This document shows positions 35,511 through 44,093 of a stretch of DNA of 64,000 nucleotides, one piece after another. Location: positions 2,751,361 to 2,815,360 of the forward strand of contig NC_017167.1 in the NCBI RefSeq assembly GCF_000219875.1, in the 5' to 3' direction. The position numbers and the translations under genes were made by a program. How positions within the stretch are numbered: position 1 is the first letter of the stretch; every line of letters starts with the position of its first letter. Under the pieces are notes generated by a model. That model had not been told where the DNA came from. It did not search any database and was given only the letters and a program-made list of their open reading frames with translations. Origin of the DNA: Alicyclobacillus acidocaldarius subsp. acidocaldarius Tc-4-1 (GTDB taxonomy: Bacteria; Bacillota; Bacilli; Alicyclobacillales; Alicyclobacillaceae).

Positions 35511-36149
35511 GTGATTCACGCGGCGCTGTTAAACCCGTTCGACGTGCACCTGTACCACCTCATCAACGGCCTGGCGGGAAAGAACAAGCTACTGGACGAC
35601 GTCATGATCTTCTTCGCGAAGGACGCGCTCGAGCTGTATGCGGCGCTGTTCATCGCCTATTGGTTTGCTCTGCCCAAGGACGATCTCCAAAGCCGCAACC
35701 AACTCGCCGTCGCAGGTTTCTCTGGCGTGCTCGCCCTTGTGTTGAACGTCGTCATCTCGCACTTTGTCTGGTTTCGGCCGCGCCCGTTCGTGGTGTTTCC
35801 GAAGGGCACGTACACTGAGCTCATCCCGCATCCCGCGGATGCCTCGTTTCCGAGCGATCACAGCGCCGGATCGTGGGGGTTTGCCGGAGGCTCGTGGGGG
35901 CGCACGCCGAGGTGGATTTGGCTACCCTTCACGGTCATCGCGGTGCTCGTGATGATCGCGCGGGTGTTCGTGGGCGTGCACTATCCGACCGACGTGATCG
36001 GCGGAATGGTCGTGGGCCTTTTGGCGAGCGCGGTGGTGCGCCAGCTCGCATCGCGCATCATGCCCCTGACGCGGCTCGTGGCAAGGCCCTTCGGCTACGG
36101 AAGGACCACGGAAGAAGCACAGCGCGCCGGACACACCTCGCGCAGTTGA
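35511..36149 (+). CDS. PAP2 phosphatase, undecaprenyl-diphosphatase (BcrC-like)
   Basis: 212 residues from the GTG at 35511 (AAGGAG seven bases upstream), five to six helices. The PAP2 signature is split as expected: WFRPRPFV, SFPSDHSAGSW and ARVFVGVHYPTDVIGG, with catalytic His in both PSDHS and GVHYP. BcrC-type enzymes recycle undecaprenyl pyrophosphate for wall synthesis and give bacitracin tolerance. Confidence 0.8.
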   Translation: MIHAALLNPFDVHLYHLINGLAGKNKLLDDVMIFFAKDALELYAALFIAYWFALPKDDLQSRNQLAVAGFSGVLALVLNVVISHFVWFRPRPFVVFPKGTYTELIPHPADASFPSDHSAGSWGFAGGSWGRTPRWIWLPFTVIAVLVMIARVFVGVHYPTDVIGGMVVGLLASAVVRQLASRIMPLTRLVARPFGYGRTTEEAQRAGHTSRS

Positions 36150-36217
36150 CAGGCTGACCAAGAGACCCCAGCCCGCTGGAGACCTTCGAGGCCCACGCCC
36201 GTTCACACGACGACTTG

Positions 36218-36252
36218 AAAAGCCCTTCCGGCAGCGTCCGGAAGGGCTTTTT
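36218..36252. terminator. Bidirectional terminator after PAP2 gene
   Basis: AAAAGCCCTTCCGG pairs with CCGGAAGGGCTTTTT around a short loop; T-runs flank both sides, so it serves the PAP2 gene and the convergent membrane-protein gene. Confidence 0.9.
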
Positions 36253-36266
36253 CGCGCGGTAAATCC

Positions 36267-37121
36267 TTACGTCGAGGCCCGATTGGATCTGCGGCGATGA
36301 CGCCAGCGCCACAGCCATTCGGCGGTCACGCCGACGCCGGCGAGCCACAGGACCAGAAACAAAATCTGGCCGATGATGGGAATGCTAGAAAACGCGACGA
36401 TGAAACTCACGCCGGCAAGCGCCGCCTTCCACACTTCTCGCGCGCGATCCCGCCCGACAATCATCCGGCCAATCCAGACCGATACGACGGCGAGGCCGAC
36501 GACGGCGCCTATCGCGTAGAGTGCCAGGCAGAGCGCCGCCACCGGGATGCCGACGAGCGTCGCCGCGAGAAGTCCGGCGAGCGCCAGTACAGCCAGGGTG
36601 ACAAACACGCCGCTCAGGCCGGCTCGGCGCGCGGACTTCTCGAGTTCGGCGAGGGGCACCTCGATGCTCTCGCGCAAGGCCGCCGCGATGACGGTGAGCA
36701 GGGCGGTGAGGACAATCCCGACCGCGAGGAGGCCCATCCACGCCACCAGCGCGCCGAGGCCCGCGACAATGGCGCCGCTCCAGAACGGGTTGCCGAGGGT
36801 CGCGTGGAGCAGCTTGTGCACCGTCGCGCCGGGCAGCGTGCGCACCTCACCGCCGAGATCGATGACGGTGTCCACGCGGGCGGTGGGGAGAAGATCCACG
36901 TTGCCGTTCACGACCAGGACGTGATCGGCCGTCCCGCCGATGGTCAGGTCGTGGCCGACGACGACGATGTCCCCGACCGACTGGCCCGGCAACACGTCGG
37001 TCGCGCTCGTTCGGATGAGCCCCTGATTCGAGACGACGGACGCCTCGGTAACGGTGGGCGCGGTGGCGAACAGCACGAGGCCGCCGATGGCCGCGGCCAG
37101 ACTTCGCTTCGCCCACCTCAT
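36267..37121 (-). CDS. Membrane protein of the sigma/anti-sigma operon
   Basis: 284 residues: a signal-like N-terminus (ends TVTEAS), an extracellular stretch of short beta repeats (GQSVGDIVVVGHDLTIGGTADHVLVVNGNVDLLPTARVDTVIDLGGEV) resembling a polymer-forming/bactofilin-like solenoid, then four or five helices (about 110-270) and a basic tail. Its ATG overlaps the anti-sigma stop (ATGA). The gene set suggests an envelope-stress module in which this protein is either sensor or output; no named family is recognised. Confidence 0.65.
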   Translation of the reverse strand: MRWAKRSLAAAIGGLVLFATAPTVTEASVVSNQGLIRTSATDVLPGQSVGDIVVVGHDLTIGGTADHVLVVNGNVDLLPTARVDTVIDLGGEVRTLPGATVHKLLHATLGNPFWSGAIVAGLGALVAWMGLLAVGIVLTALLTVIAAALRESIEVPLAELEKSARRAGLSGVFVTLAVLALAGLLAATLVGIPVAALCLALYAIGAVVGLAVVSVWIGRMIVGRDRAREVWKAALAGVSFIVAFSSIPIIGQILFLVLWLAGVGVTAEWLWRWRHRRRSNRAST

Positions 37122-37627
37122 CGCCAGACGACCTCGCTTCTCGTCCAATGGAGCGCCCGCCGCAGACAGGTGAGCGATAGCACGAGGATGATGAGGCTCA
37201 GGGCGCCCAGCACTACGAGCCACTCCGCGTGCACGGACCAGGGCAGCGCAAACAGCGCGCGAACCATGGCCAGGGCAAAATGAAACAGAATCGCCGCGGC
37301 AGATGCGGCGGGCAGATTGACAGCGGCGAGGACGAACGCCACCCCCAACGCCAAGCTCGCGAAGTACACGTAGGCGAGTCGGCGCGACTGCACCTCTTGG
37401 CGCGACAGTCCAAGGGCGTTCAGGACGCGCATGGGCATGTCAACCGGCGCCGTGAGCGTTCGCGCCCACAACACCAACGCGCGTTCATCGTCCCGCATGG
37501 CGTGGACAAGCCCTCGGCAGCGCGCGCATGCCGCGAGATGTGCCTCGACGCGGGCCTTGTCGTCCTTCGCGAGCTTGCCGTCCAGGTACGCGGACAACAT
37601 GGGCTCCACGAACTCACACGATTGCAT
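37118..37627 (-). CDS. Zinc-finger anti-sigma factor
   Basis: 169 residues: an N-terminal anti-sigma domain with the ZAS zinc motif (VEAHLAACARCRGLV, His-x3-Cys-x2-Cys, about residues 29-36), then two or three membrane helices. Start and stop overlap both neighbours (TGATG with the sigma gene, ATGA with the next), so stoichiometric synthesis is expected. It should hold the ECF sigma factor inactive at the membrane. Confidence 0.8.
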   Translation of the reverse strand: MQSCEFVEPMLSAYLDGKLAKDDKARVEAHLAACARCRGLVHAMRDDERALVLWARTLTAPVDMPMRVLNALGLSRQEVQSRRLAYVYFASLALGVAFVLAAVNLPAASAAAILFHFALAMVRALFALPWSVHAEWLVVLGALSLIILVLSLTCLRRALHWTRSEVVWR

Positions 37628-38160
37628 CAGCTATCACCCCTCTCGCCGCTCAGGTATGTGCGCAGTTGCATGCGCGCGTGATGCAGGCGGGATCGCACGG
37701 TGCCAATGGGAATGTCAAGCACCTGGGCAATCTCGTCGTACTCAAGGCCGTGCACCGCCCGCAGGACAATCACTGTCCGGTGCTCGGGACTGAGCTTGGC
37801 CAACGCGCGTTCCAGGTCAATCCGGAGCGAAGCGGCGTCCTCACCTCCGGCGACGGAACCGTGAATCTCCTCGGTGGGATCCTGCGCGCGGCGCGCCTTG
37901 GCCTGCACCATGTCGAGCGAGATGCGGACCGCGATGCGCGCGAGCCACGTCGGAAACGTGCGGTCCTCGCGAAGCCGTCCGAGCGAGCGAAACGCGCGGA
38001 TGAACGCTTCCTGCGTCGCATCTTCGGCGTCCGCGGCGTTCTGCAGGATGCCATAGGCGGTTCGATATACAAAGGACTGATAATTGCGCACAAGGGTTTC
38101 AATCGCCTGCGGATCGCCGTGCCGCGCTCGGCGTATCAGTTCGAGGTCCGCTTGTTCCAA
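37627..38160 (-). CDS. ECF sigma factor (SigW-like)
   Basis: 177 residues from a TTG at 38160 (GGAGG about ten bases upstream). Region 2 is seen in AIETLVRNYQSFVYRTAYGILQNAADAEDATQEAFIRAFRSL and region 4 in LSPEHRTVIVLRAVHGLEYDEIAQVLDIPIGTVRSRLHHARMQLR. First gene of a three-gene operon with its anti-sigma factor, the usual arrangement for extracytoplasmic stress responses. Confidence 0.85.
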   Translation of the reverse strand: MEQADLELIRRARHGDPQAIETLVRNYQSFVYRTAYGILQNAADAEDATQEAFIRAFRSLGRLREDRTFPTWLARIAVRISLDMVQAKARRAQDPTEEIHGSVAGGEDAASLRIDLERALAKLSPEHRTVIVLRAVHGLEYDEIAQVLDIPIGTVRSRLHHARMQLRTYLSGERGDS

Positions 38161-38313
38161 ACGGGCATCACCTCCGTCGGCGAGCGTCGGTCCGCCCCTA
38201 AGCCAGGCGCGCCATGGACTCAGCCGCAGGGATCCGCACGATAGACGTCTCCCACCGCGCCGCGGTTCAATCCGAAGGTGGGCGTTGAGATTGCGGCAGC
38301 CCCCTTGCCTCCA

Positions 38314-38338
38314 TTGTACCCGTACGCACGGGGTACAA
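38314..38338. repeat. Inverted repeat upstream of the sigma gene
   Basis: TTGTACCC and GGGTACAA flank a nine-base centre, about 155 bases upstream of the sigma start. On the minus strand it ends in TACAAT-like bases, so it may overlap a promoter or be an operator. No regulator can be assigned. Confidence 0.4.
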
Positions 38339-38353
38339 GAAGCTGGAAAGCAA

Positions 38354-38388
38354 AATCGGCCGCTCCGCGCGCGGCGGAACAGCCGATT
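38354..38388 (-). terminator. Terminator of the coat-protein gene
   Basis: AATCGGC / GCCGATT arms with a GC-rich inner stem, followed on the minus strand by TTTTGCTTTCC; 35 bases after the stop at 38423. Confidence 0.6.
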
Positions 38389-38422
38389 CACTGAGGGTGT
38401 GCGCCATCGTTGAACCTGGAAC

Positions 38423-38620
38423 TCAGCAGTTGCCTCCTGGGCAACCGGGGTCGACCGTGACGTTCTTCGTCTCGGGCTGCATCACGTAACGCGGAACGTT
38501 GACGATGAACTGGCGATTCACCCGCACCACGGGCTGGATAATGGGCACCTCCCGGCAAACGTAGCAGTCGTTGTACTCGTAGATGGGCGGGCATACAATC
38601 GGCGGGCATGGCTTCATCAT
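38423..38620 (-). CDS. CotD-like spore coat protein
   Basis: 65 residues (ATG at 38620, GGGAGG nine bases upstream), rich in Pro, Cys, Val and Tyr: MKPCPPIVCPPIYEYNDCYVC, then VPIIQPVVRVNRQFIVNVPRYV and a C-terminal CPGGNC. Composition and the hydrophobic central repeat suit small inner coat proteins of the CotD kind. It has its own terminator. Sporulation-specific expression is expected but no sigma-K promoter is asserted. Confidence 0.55.
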   Translation of the reverse strand: MMKPCPPIVCPPIYEYNDCYVCREVPIIQPVVRVNRQFIVNVPRYVMQPETKNVTVDPGCPGGNC

Positions 38621-38746
38621 GACCTGCATCCTCCCTTGTACCCTGAGTATTCGCGGGATACTACAGGATACTGGGCCGCCGACCTTCCTGGCGCGGCGCG
38701 TGTCCCGGATGAAGCCCGCCGGCGAAAACTTCTGTCTGACGGACGC

Positions 38747-40138
38747 CTAGGACACGCCCGCGACGTCCACGGCGTGATCGGCCGTGTCCCGCGAATACCA
38801 GCGGATGCCGATGGACGGGTGTATCCCATCGGAGGGATTGTGGACGACCATGGCGGGATCGATGGGGCGGTCACCGAGTTCCAGCACGGTGCGGCGCGGG
38901 TTCTGGGTGTAAAACGTGATCCCGCGCACCTCGTCGAGCGTGGGAGCGTGCCGGCCCAAGACGGGATCGTCCACGGCGCGGATGTGGATATACGTGCGGC
39001 CAAAGGCGTGGGTCACGTCGTAGCGCAGGTGATCCCGGGTGACGTTGTAGTGGAGCAGGCGGCTGGTGCGCGTCACGAGCAGTCTGCCGCTTCGCTCGTG
39101 CTCCGCGAGGCGCTCGAGCGCCGCCACGGCGTCGCTTGGCAGCACGCCTGGGTACGGCGTGCCACAAAGGTGCTGCGCCACGACGGCGAACCCGCCGTCC
39201 GACTCGAGGCGTGCGAGGTGCGCCTGGGAGAGTTGCTCGCGGAGCCCGTAGGGGGTCCAGTTCCACACGACCGCGCCCTGTGGCGTGTAGCGCTCGTTCG
39301 TGTAGCGCCAAAATCCCCATACGCGCCGCCCATCCGCGAGGCGTAGAGGAAACACGACGGACGGGCGCGAGAACACGTTGCTCGAGATGTCCGGCCACAC
39401 GAATCGAATGCCGTAGGGAAGGGTCAGATCCGTGTGGTAATACGGCGATCCCGGCAGATCGCCTTGCTGATACGCATAGAAGCGCCCGCGACCTCGCGCG
39501 CCAAAGTTGTCGACATTGGACCGATTGCCGTGATCCGTCCACACCTCGACGAAGTCACCGTTGGCTTTCAGCGCGGCGACAGCTTGCGCGGCGAGATGGC
39601 GCCGAAAACGCGTCGTCTCTTGATTCATCTGGCTGAAGTCGCCGTAGGTGTGCAGGGTGTCGATCCAGCCGTCGCGGATATACGCGTGGATGGCCTTGGC
39701 GCCGTAGGGCACCTGGCTCGTGCCGCGGAAGTAGGAGAACTCGCGCTGAAGCGGAACGCGCCCCACTTCGTCCACGATGTGGCGCTGGTCGTTCGCGTTA
39801 TACACGAAGAACGAGTCGGCGTAGTCGAGTCCGAGTCCCCGGCCGAGTGGGGTCATTTGTGTCGTATTGATAAAGCGATGCACCAGGTTGAATTTGCGCA
39901 GCGTCTGACTGTCCGCATCCGAGGACAGAGCCAGCATGGCCCGATACGGATACGGGAACCGGCGCAAACCGTACACCGTCGGCGCGGCGGAAGCCGACTG
40001 CCACTCGACCGCTGCCGGATGCGCCCCGCGAACGGCGCGCGGACCTGCTCCCGCGCGCACCGCGCCAGGCAACATCGCGGCCGCCGCGCCGATGGCTATG
40101 CCCGTGATTGCAAGCAGGCGAGCCCACCTGCCCTCCAT
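38747..40138 (-). CDS. Secreted protein, possibly polysaccharide-deacetylase-like
   Basis: 463 residues with a signal peptide (about 1-29, ending VRA) and no further membrane segment. The mature part begins with YPYRAMLALSSDADSQTLRKF, where the Asp-rich strand resembles the first motif of NodB-type deacetylases, and later has VEVWTDHGNRSNVDNFG. The other NodB motifs are not clear, so the catalytic assignment is tentative. GGAGGAGGTGG precedes the ATG at 40138. A cell-wall or exopolysaccharide target would fit its export. Confidence 0.5.
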   Translation of the reverse strand: MEGRWARLLAITGIAIGAAAAMLPGAVRAGAGPRAVRGAHPAAVEWQSASAAPTVYGLRRFPYPYRAMLALSSDADSQTLRKFNLVHRFINTTQMTPLGRGLGLDYADSFFVYNANDQRHIVDEVGRVPLQREFSYFRGTSQVPYGAKAIHAYIRDGWIDTLHTYGDFSQMNQETTRFRRHLAAQAVAALKANGDFVEVWTDHGNRSNVDNFGARGRGRFYAYQQGDLPGSPYYHTDLTLPYGIRFVWPDISSNVFSRPSVVFPLRLADGRRVWGFWRYTNERYTPQGAVVWNWTPYGLREQLSQAHLARLESDGGFAVVAQHLCGTPYPGVLPSDAVAALERLAEHERSGRLLVTRTSRLLHYNVTRDHLRYDVTHAFGRTYIHIRAVDDPVLGRHAPTLDEVRGITFYTQNPRRTVLELGDRPIDPAMVVHNPSDGIHPSIGIRWYSRDTADHAVDVAGVS

Positions 40139-40251
40139 GCAACCACCTCCTCCCCCTCGTGTTCCCGAAGAGGGGGGTGGCTATGTGACACACGAGGCGC
40201 AGGTTGCAGGAGAAAAAGGAAAACTCGCCCACGGCGCTGCGAAGCCTCTCG

Positions 40252-41778
40252 TTAGGTCATCTCCGCGTCCTCGGTCGGACTGCAAGCGCCGTTTGCCTCG
40301 TCCGCATCGGCCGCGAACAGTCCCATTCCGAAGTGGCAGTTCGCGCCGAGCGCGATAGGGCCATACACAGGTTCCGCAAACTCCAGGCGCCAGAACGAGC
40401 CCCACCGTCCGGGGATGTTCTGCCGCTTCCCGTAGCGCAGCCGACGGAATTTGTGCGCGGGCACCGATTGTCCCGCGATATGGGCCGCCGCACGAGGCGT
40501 GATGGCCACGGGTTCCGGCAGGCCCCGAAGCTTTAGTTCCTTGCGAATCTGCTCGACGGGCCCGAATTTGGCCCCGCCGTGCTTTGCATGCCACGGGTGA
40601 AGATACGGCGTGACGGAAACAAAGATGCGCGCAGGCCCCACCAGGCCATCCTCGAGCACAGGCGTGGCCCTCTCTCCCACCCTCGGGACGCGCCACAGAT
40701 CTTCGAGCCAAACGCGCCACCTGCGCTTCGGGCCCGGCCACCAGTCCGGCGTCACGAGCGTTCGGATGCGCTCTAGCGCCGCAATGACGCCTTCGGGAAA
40801 CGGCTCCTGCGCGTAGATGAGCACGTGATCCAAGAGGCCGTCGTGATCGAGATCCTCGGGCAGCACAAACACGTGCTGATGGCCTCGCCGGCTGACGGCC
40901 CCCGGCTCATTCGGCTCGTGCCCCGTGATGATGAGCGGGGCCGGCTCGTCGCGATCGTCGTAACGGCTCAGGATGGACTGATGAAAGACCTCCGAGATGT
41001 CCAACGCATCGGTGACCCGAGGACGGGCCGCATCAGCGATGGCATATCGGGCGGCATTCACCTCTGCTCGATTCGCCAACAGACGATACGAACGCCTTGC
41101 CCTTCTCGCACCGCGCCCCGCAAGTCCCTCCAGGACATAGGTCACTGGACGCGCCGCGGGCGAAGGAACGACGCCATCGCCTTGTGTGAGGGCATCCAAC
41201 AGGTGGGCAGGTCTTCGACCGGCGGATGATGCCGGAGCGCTCACCCACGTGTGCGAAGGCAGCGGACATAGCCACTGCACGCGAACTCGGCGCTCAGCCT
41301 GCGGCTCACCGGATTCGGCGAAAGAGGCTGGGCGCGCATCCACTCGATCCGGCACCTTGTGCAACACGTGGCAATGGAGCCAGTCCGCCGCAGACCATGC
41401 AGCCGGAAGCTCATCCAAGATTTTTTCCAAGATCTCTAATTCGTCCGACTGAAGTGATAGATGAGGCCAAAATACGCAGAGTGCTGACGGGCGAGGAACA
41501 CGTAGGATGGCGCAAAGAGCGCGCCCTGCCGGATCCGGATGCGAGAGCTCGACGCCCAGCGGAAGCGTGTAGACCGGCGGCTCCAGCGATAGCGCTTCCA
41601 CGAGCGCATGAAGCGATCCACGAAAGCCTGTCAAGTGGAGCCGCATGCGGGTGGCGGTCGCGACAAGCGCCCGCAAAATCCGCCACGGTGAAGGAGGCCA
41701 TTCGATTTCCGATTCCATGGGCTTCTCGAGAGGCACGGAGTGCGCGCCTGCGGCGAAACGGAACGCGATGCCGATCAC
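40252..41778 (-). CDS. Orphan Csb2-like (Cas5-Cas6 type) CRISPR protein
   Basis: 508 residues, clearly homologous to the Csb2 at 48006-49589: shared WPPSPWRILRAL near the N-terminus, (E/R)GH(Q/R)HVF(V/I)LP, LDHVL(I/V)Y, VTPDWWPG-type region, SVTPYLHPWH, GAKFGP..QIR.EL, and PIALG.NCHFGMGLF at the end. Csb2 of type I-G systems fuses Cas5 and Cas6 functions and processes crRNA. GTG at 41778 with AGGGAAG upstream, a context almost identical to that of the main copy. It has no neighbouring cas genes or repeats and is about 6 kb from the main locus. Sequence between the two copies is well diverged, especially in the first half, so it is not a recent duplication. Confidence 0.8.
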   Translation of the reverse strand: MIGIAFRFAAGAHSVPLEKPMESEIEWPPSPWRILRALVATATRMRLHLTGFRGSLHALVEALSLEPPVYTLPLGVELSHPDPAGRALCAILRVPRPSALCVFWPHLSLQSDELEILEKILDELPAAWSAADWLHCHVLHKVPDRVDARPASFAESGEPQAERRVRVQWLCPLPSHTWVSAPASSAGRRPAHLLDALTQGDGVVPSPAARPVTYVLEGLAGRGARRARRSYRLLANRAEVNAARYAIADAARPRVTDALDISEVFHQSILSRYDDRDEPAPLIITGHEPNEPGAVSRRGHQHVFVLPEDLDHDGLLDHVLIYAQEPFPEGVIAALERIRTLVTPDWWPGPKRRWRVWLEDLWRVPRVGERATPVLEDGLVGPARIFVSVTPYLHPWHAKHGGAKFGPVEQIRKELKLRGLPEPVAITPRAAAHIAGQSVPAHKFRRLRYGKRQNIPGRWGSFWRLEFAEPVYGPIALGANCHFGMGLFAADADEANGACSPTEDAEMT

Positions 41779-42142
41779 GGTGCCACTTCCCTCTCTGCAT
41801 GATTCGCGCATGGGGATGGCGCGGAGATGGAGCGTAGGCGACGCAGAGCTCCCATTTCTTTCCCAATTCTCAGAAACCTTGATGGGGCATTCGTGATGCC
41901 AAAAGCGGGGCCATCCTGGGATGAAACACCAGAGTCTGCGCTCGACGCTCCGAAGGACAGCCTGACGCACCCATCGTAGTCTTCCTGGGATTGGTCGTCA
42001 AGGTCTCCAACGCGCCACCGCCGTTCAATTTTGGCCCATCGAACGACGGATCCCTAGGAGCGAATACGCTTTCCTGTCCGTTTTTCATTTGTTATTCTAT
42101 TTCATATGCGAATCAACCATTCCCAGCGCCAGGGAGGACCTC
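41779..42142. other. Gene-free spacer between orphan csb2 and thioesterase
   Basis: About 360 bases with only short shadow ORFs. I find no match to the CRISPR repeat found at 60.6 kb and no convincing terminal repeats. The last 60 bases before the thioesterase gene are AT-rich and probably hold its promoter. Confidence 0.5.
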
Positions 42143-42961
42143 ATGTCGCAACCTGTGACACATCCATTCGACCAAGCCACCGCGCTTTCCTATGACGGCC
42201 AGCGGTTTCACGGAGAAGTCAGAGGCGAGTATTACAACATGGTGGGGCCGTTCGGCGGCGTCACCGCGGCCACCATGCTCAAAGCCGCCATGTCCCATCC
42301 CGAGCGCCTCGGGCATCCGCTCGCATTGACCGTGAACTTTGCTGCGCCCGCCAAGGTGGCTCCGTTTGTCATCGAAGCGGTGCCGGTCCGCACGAACCGG
42401 TCAACGCAGCACTTCACGCTGACCATTACCCAGGATGGCGAAGTGGTCACAAGCGCCACGGCCGTGTTCGGCATTCGACGCGAATCCTTCTTCCATACCG
42501 AAGCCGTCATGCCCGATGTGCCCCCGCCTGGCGACGTGCCGAGATTCGTCGCGCCCGCGCCACTCCCGTGGATGCAATGGTACCACGTTCGCCTCATCCG
42601 AGGCTCGGCGTTCGACGACGTTCGGGACGCCACCACCTACCAGTGGATGCGCGACGACCCACCTCGCTCGCTCGATCACGCCGCGCTGGCCGCGCTCTGC
42701 GACACCTTTGTGCCGCGTGTCTACGTGAAGCTGAAGCGGCCTGTCCCCATCGGCACCGTGACGTTCACCGTGTACTTTCTCGCCGATCCGGAGACCATCT
42801 TCCGCCAAGGCACCAACGAGCTGCTCGGCGTCGCTCGCGCCACCGGCTTTTCGCACGGCTACTTCGACCAAATCGGCGAAGTGTGGTCACAAGATGGCGA
42901 TCTCCTGGCGACGACCACGCAGCTCGTGTACATGAAGGCCCCCGTCAGCGGCTCTTCATGA
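42143..42961 (+). CDS. TesB-like acyl-CoA thioesterase (double hot-dog)
   Basis: 272 residues with two hot-dog repeats. The first contains YNMVGPFGGVTAATMLKAAMSHPERLGHPLALTVNFAAPAKVAPFVIEAVPVRTNRSTQHFTLTI; the second contains RSLDHAALAALCDTFVPRVYVK. A C-terminal SHGYFDQIGEVWSQDGDLLATTTQLV matches the end of acyl-CoA thioesterase family proteins. ATG at 42143 with AGGGAGGAC upstream. Its end overlaps the convergent cstR gene by 17 bases. Substrate unknown. Confidence 0.75.
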   Translation: MSQPVTHPFDQATALSYDGQRFHGEVRGEYYNMVGPFGGVTAATMLKAAMSHPERLGHPLALTVNFAAPAKVAPFVIEAVPVRTNRSTQHFTLTITQDGEVVTSATAVFGIRRESFFHTEAVMPDVPPPGDVPRFVAPAPLPWMQWYHVRLIRGSAFDDVRDATTYQWMRDDPPRSLDHAALAALCDTFVPRVYVKLKRPVPIGTVTFTVYFLADPETIFRQGTNELLGVARATGFSHGYFDQIGEVWSQDGDLLATTTQLVYMKAPVSGSS

Positions 42962-43205
42962 GCAGCTCGATGGCCTCCTGGATGACGTGCTCCGCAGAAC
43001 CCTTGCCGGCCAGCTCTTCGCGGATGCACTGCTCCATGTTCTCGCCGACGACATACATGATGACGCGATCGACCGCCGTGCGGATGGCCGTGAGCTGGTT
43101 CACGACCTCTTTGCAGCTCTTGCCCTGTTCCATCATGCCAATGACGCCGCGCACCTGGCCTTCGATGCGCTTCAGGCGGTTTTTCATCTGATCGTTGTAT
43201 TCCAT
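42945..43205 (-). CDS. cstR: CstR-type persulfide-sensing repressor (CsoR/DUF156 family)
   Basis: 86 residues, all helical. The two conserved cysteines are present (GKSC, residue 31, and ENMEQC, residue 60). The His that copper-sensing CsoR has four residues before the second Cys is Asn/Glu here, which points to CstR, a sensor of persulfide, rather than copper. It is the distal gene of an operon of sulfurtransferases and a TauE permease, which supports that reading. AAAGGTGGG lies ahead of the ATG. Confidence 0.82.
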   Translation of the reverse strand: MEYNDQMKNRLKRIEGQVRGVIGMMEQGKSCKEVVNQLTAIRTAVDRVIMYVVGENMEQCIREELAGKGSAEHVIQEAIELLMKSR

Positions 43206-43261
43206 AGGAATCCCACCTTTGTCGCCACAATGTCGGATGGGCGGCCTCGCGTAAGCCGCCC

Positions 43262-44062
43262 TCAGTGGATCAAGATACTGATGTTATCGTACAACATGTA
43301 AAGTGCAACAAGCACGAGGATCGAGCCGAAGATGGTCTGAAGCAGCGACTTTCGGTTGCCCAATTTCGACGAGACGAGCGTACCGAAAAACCCTCCGGCG
43401 ATCCCGCCGAGCACGTACAGCAGAAACACGTTCCACGCCACCAGTCCCGAGACCGCGTACGACACGGCCGTGGTGACGCCGAAGAGCCCCACCGACACGA
43501 GCGAACTCCCGATGGCGTCGATCATCTCCATCCCCGTGGCAAACATGAGTCCTGGGACAATCAAAAATCCGCCACCGATGCCAAAGAACCCGGACAACAG
43601 TCCTGTACCGCCGCCCGTGGCGAGCACCCGCCCCCATCGGAACCGTCCGGTCGGATCCGCGGCCGCAGTCTTCCCGTTTCCGCGCCGTGCCTGAATCAGC
43701 GTGCGAATCGCGATGGCGAGGATGAGAAGGGCGAACAAGAACAGAAGTGCCTTCCCGTCGAGCATCTTGCCGAAGATGGAGCCCACGACCGCCCCGATGG
43801 CGCCTGGGATGGCAAAGAAAATCGCGGGCTTCCATCGCACGTGGCCGTGCCGCCAGTGCGGGATCAGGTTGATCCACGCGTTCACTGCCACCGCGAGCGC
43901 GGTCGTCCCGATGACGATGTGGGCGTTGTGTATCCCCACCACATACAGGAGTAAAGGCACTGCGAGAATGGAACCGCCGCCGCCGATGAGGCCCAGCGTG
44001 AACCCGACGATCCCGCCACATGCGATGGCAAGCACAATTTGTAAGCCACTCAGCGCGACCAT
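43262..44062 (-). CDS. TauE/SafE-family anion exporter
   Basis: 266 residues with eight helices and the duplicated Gly motifs of the family (GFTLGLIGGGGSILAVPLLLYV; GLLSGFFGIGGGFLIVPGL). In CstR-controlled operons TauE proteins are proposed to export sulfite or related sulfur anions. Preceded by a 38-base perfect hairpin in the intergenic gap and followed by cstR. Confidence 0.82.
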   Translation of the reverse strand: MVALSGLQIVLAIACGGIVGFTLGLIGGGGSILAVPLLLYVVGIHNAHIVIGTTALAVAVNAWINLIPHWRHGHVRWKPAIFFAIPGAIGAVVGSIFGKMLDGKALLFLFALLILAIAIRTLIQARRGNGKTAAADPTGRFRWGRVLATGGGTGLLSGFFGIGGGFLIVPGLMFATGMEMIDAIGSSLVSVGLFGVTTAVSYAVSGLVAWNVFLLYVLGGIAGGFFGTLVSSKLGNRKSLLQTIFGSILVLVALYMLYDNISILIH

Positions 44063-44093
44063 CGAGCTTCCCCCTCAAATCGAAGTTCTCCGC

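Noticed and set aside
40252-41778. CRISPR-associated transposon cargo containing the orphan csb2
   Set aside because: No Tn7-like transposase, Cas7 or Cas8 gene, attachment site or array near it.
42945-43205. Copper sensor CsoR
   Set aside because: The copper-ligand His before the second Cys is missing and all neighbours handle sulfur, so CstR fits better.
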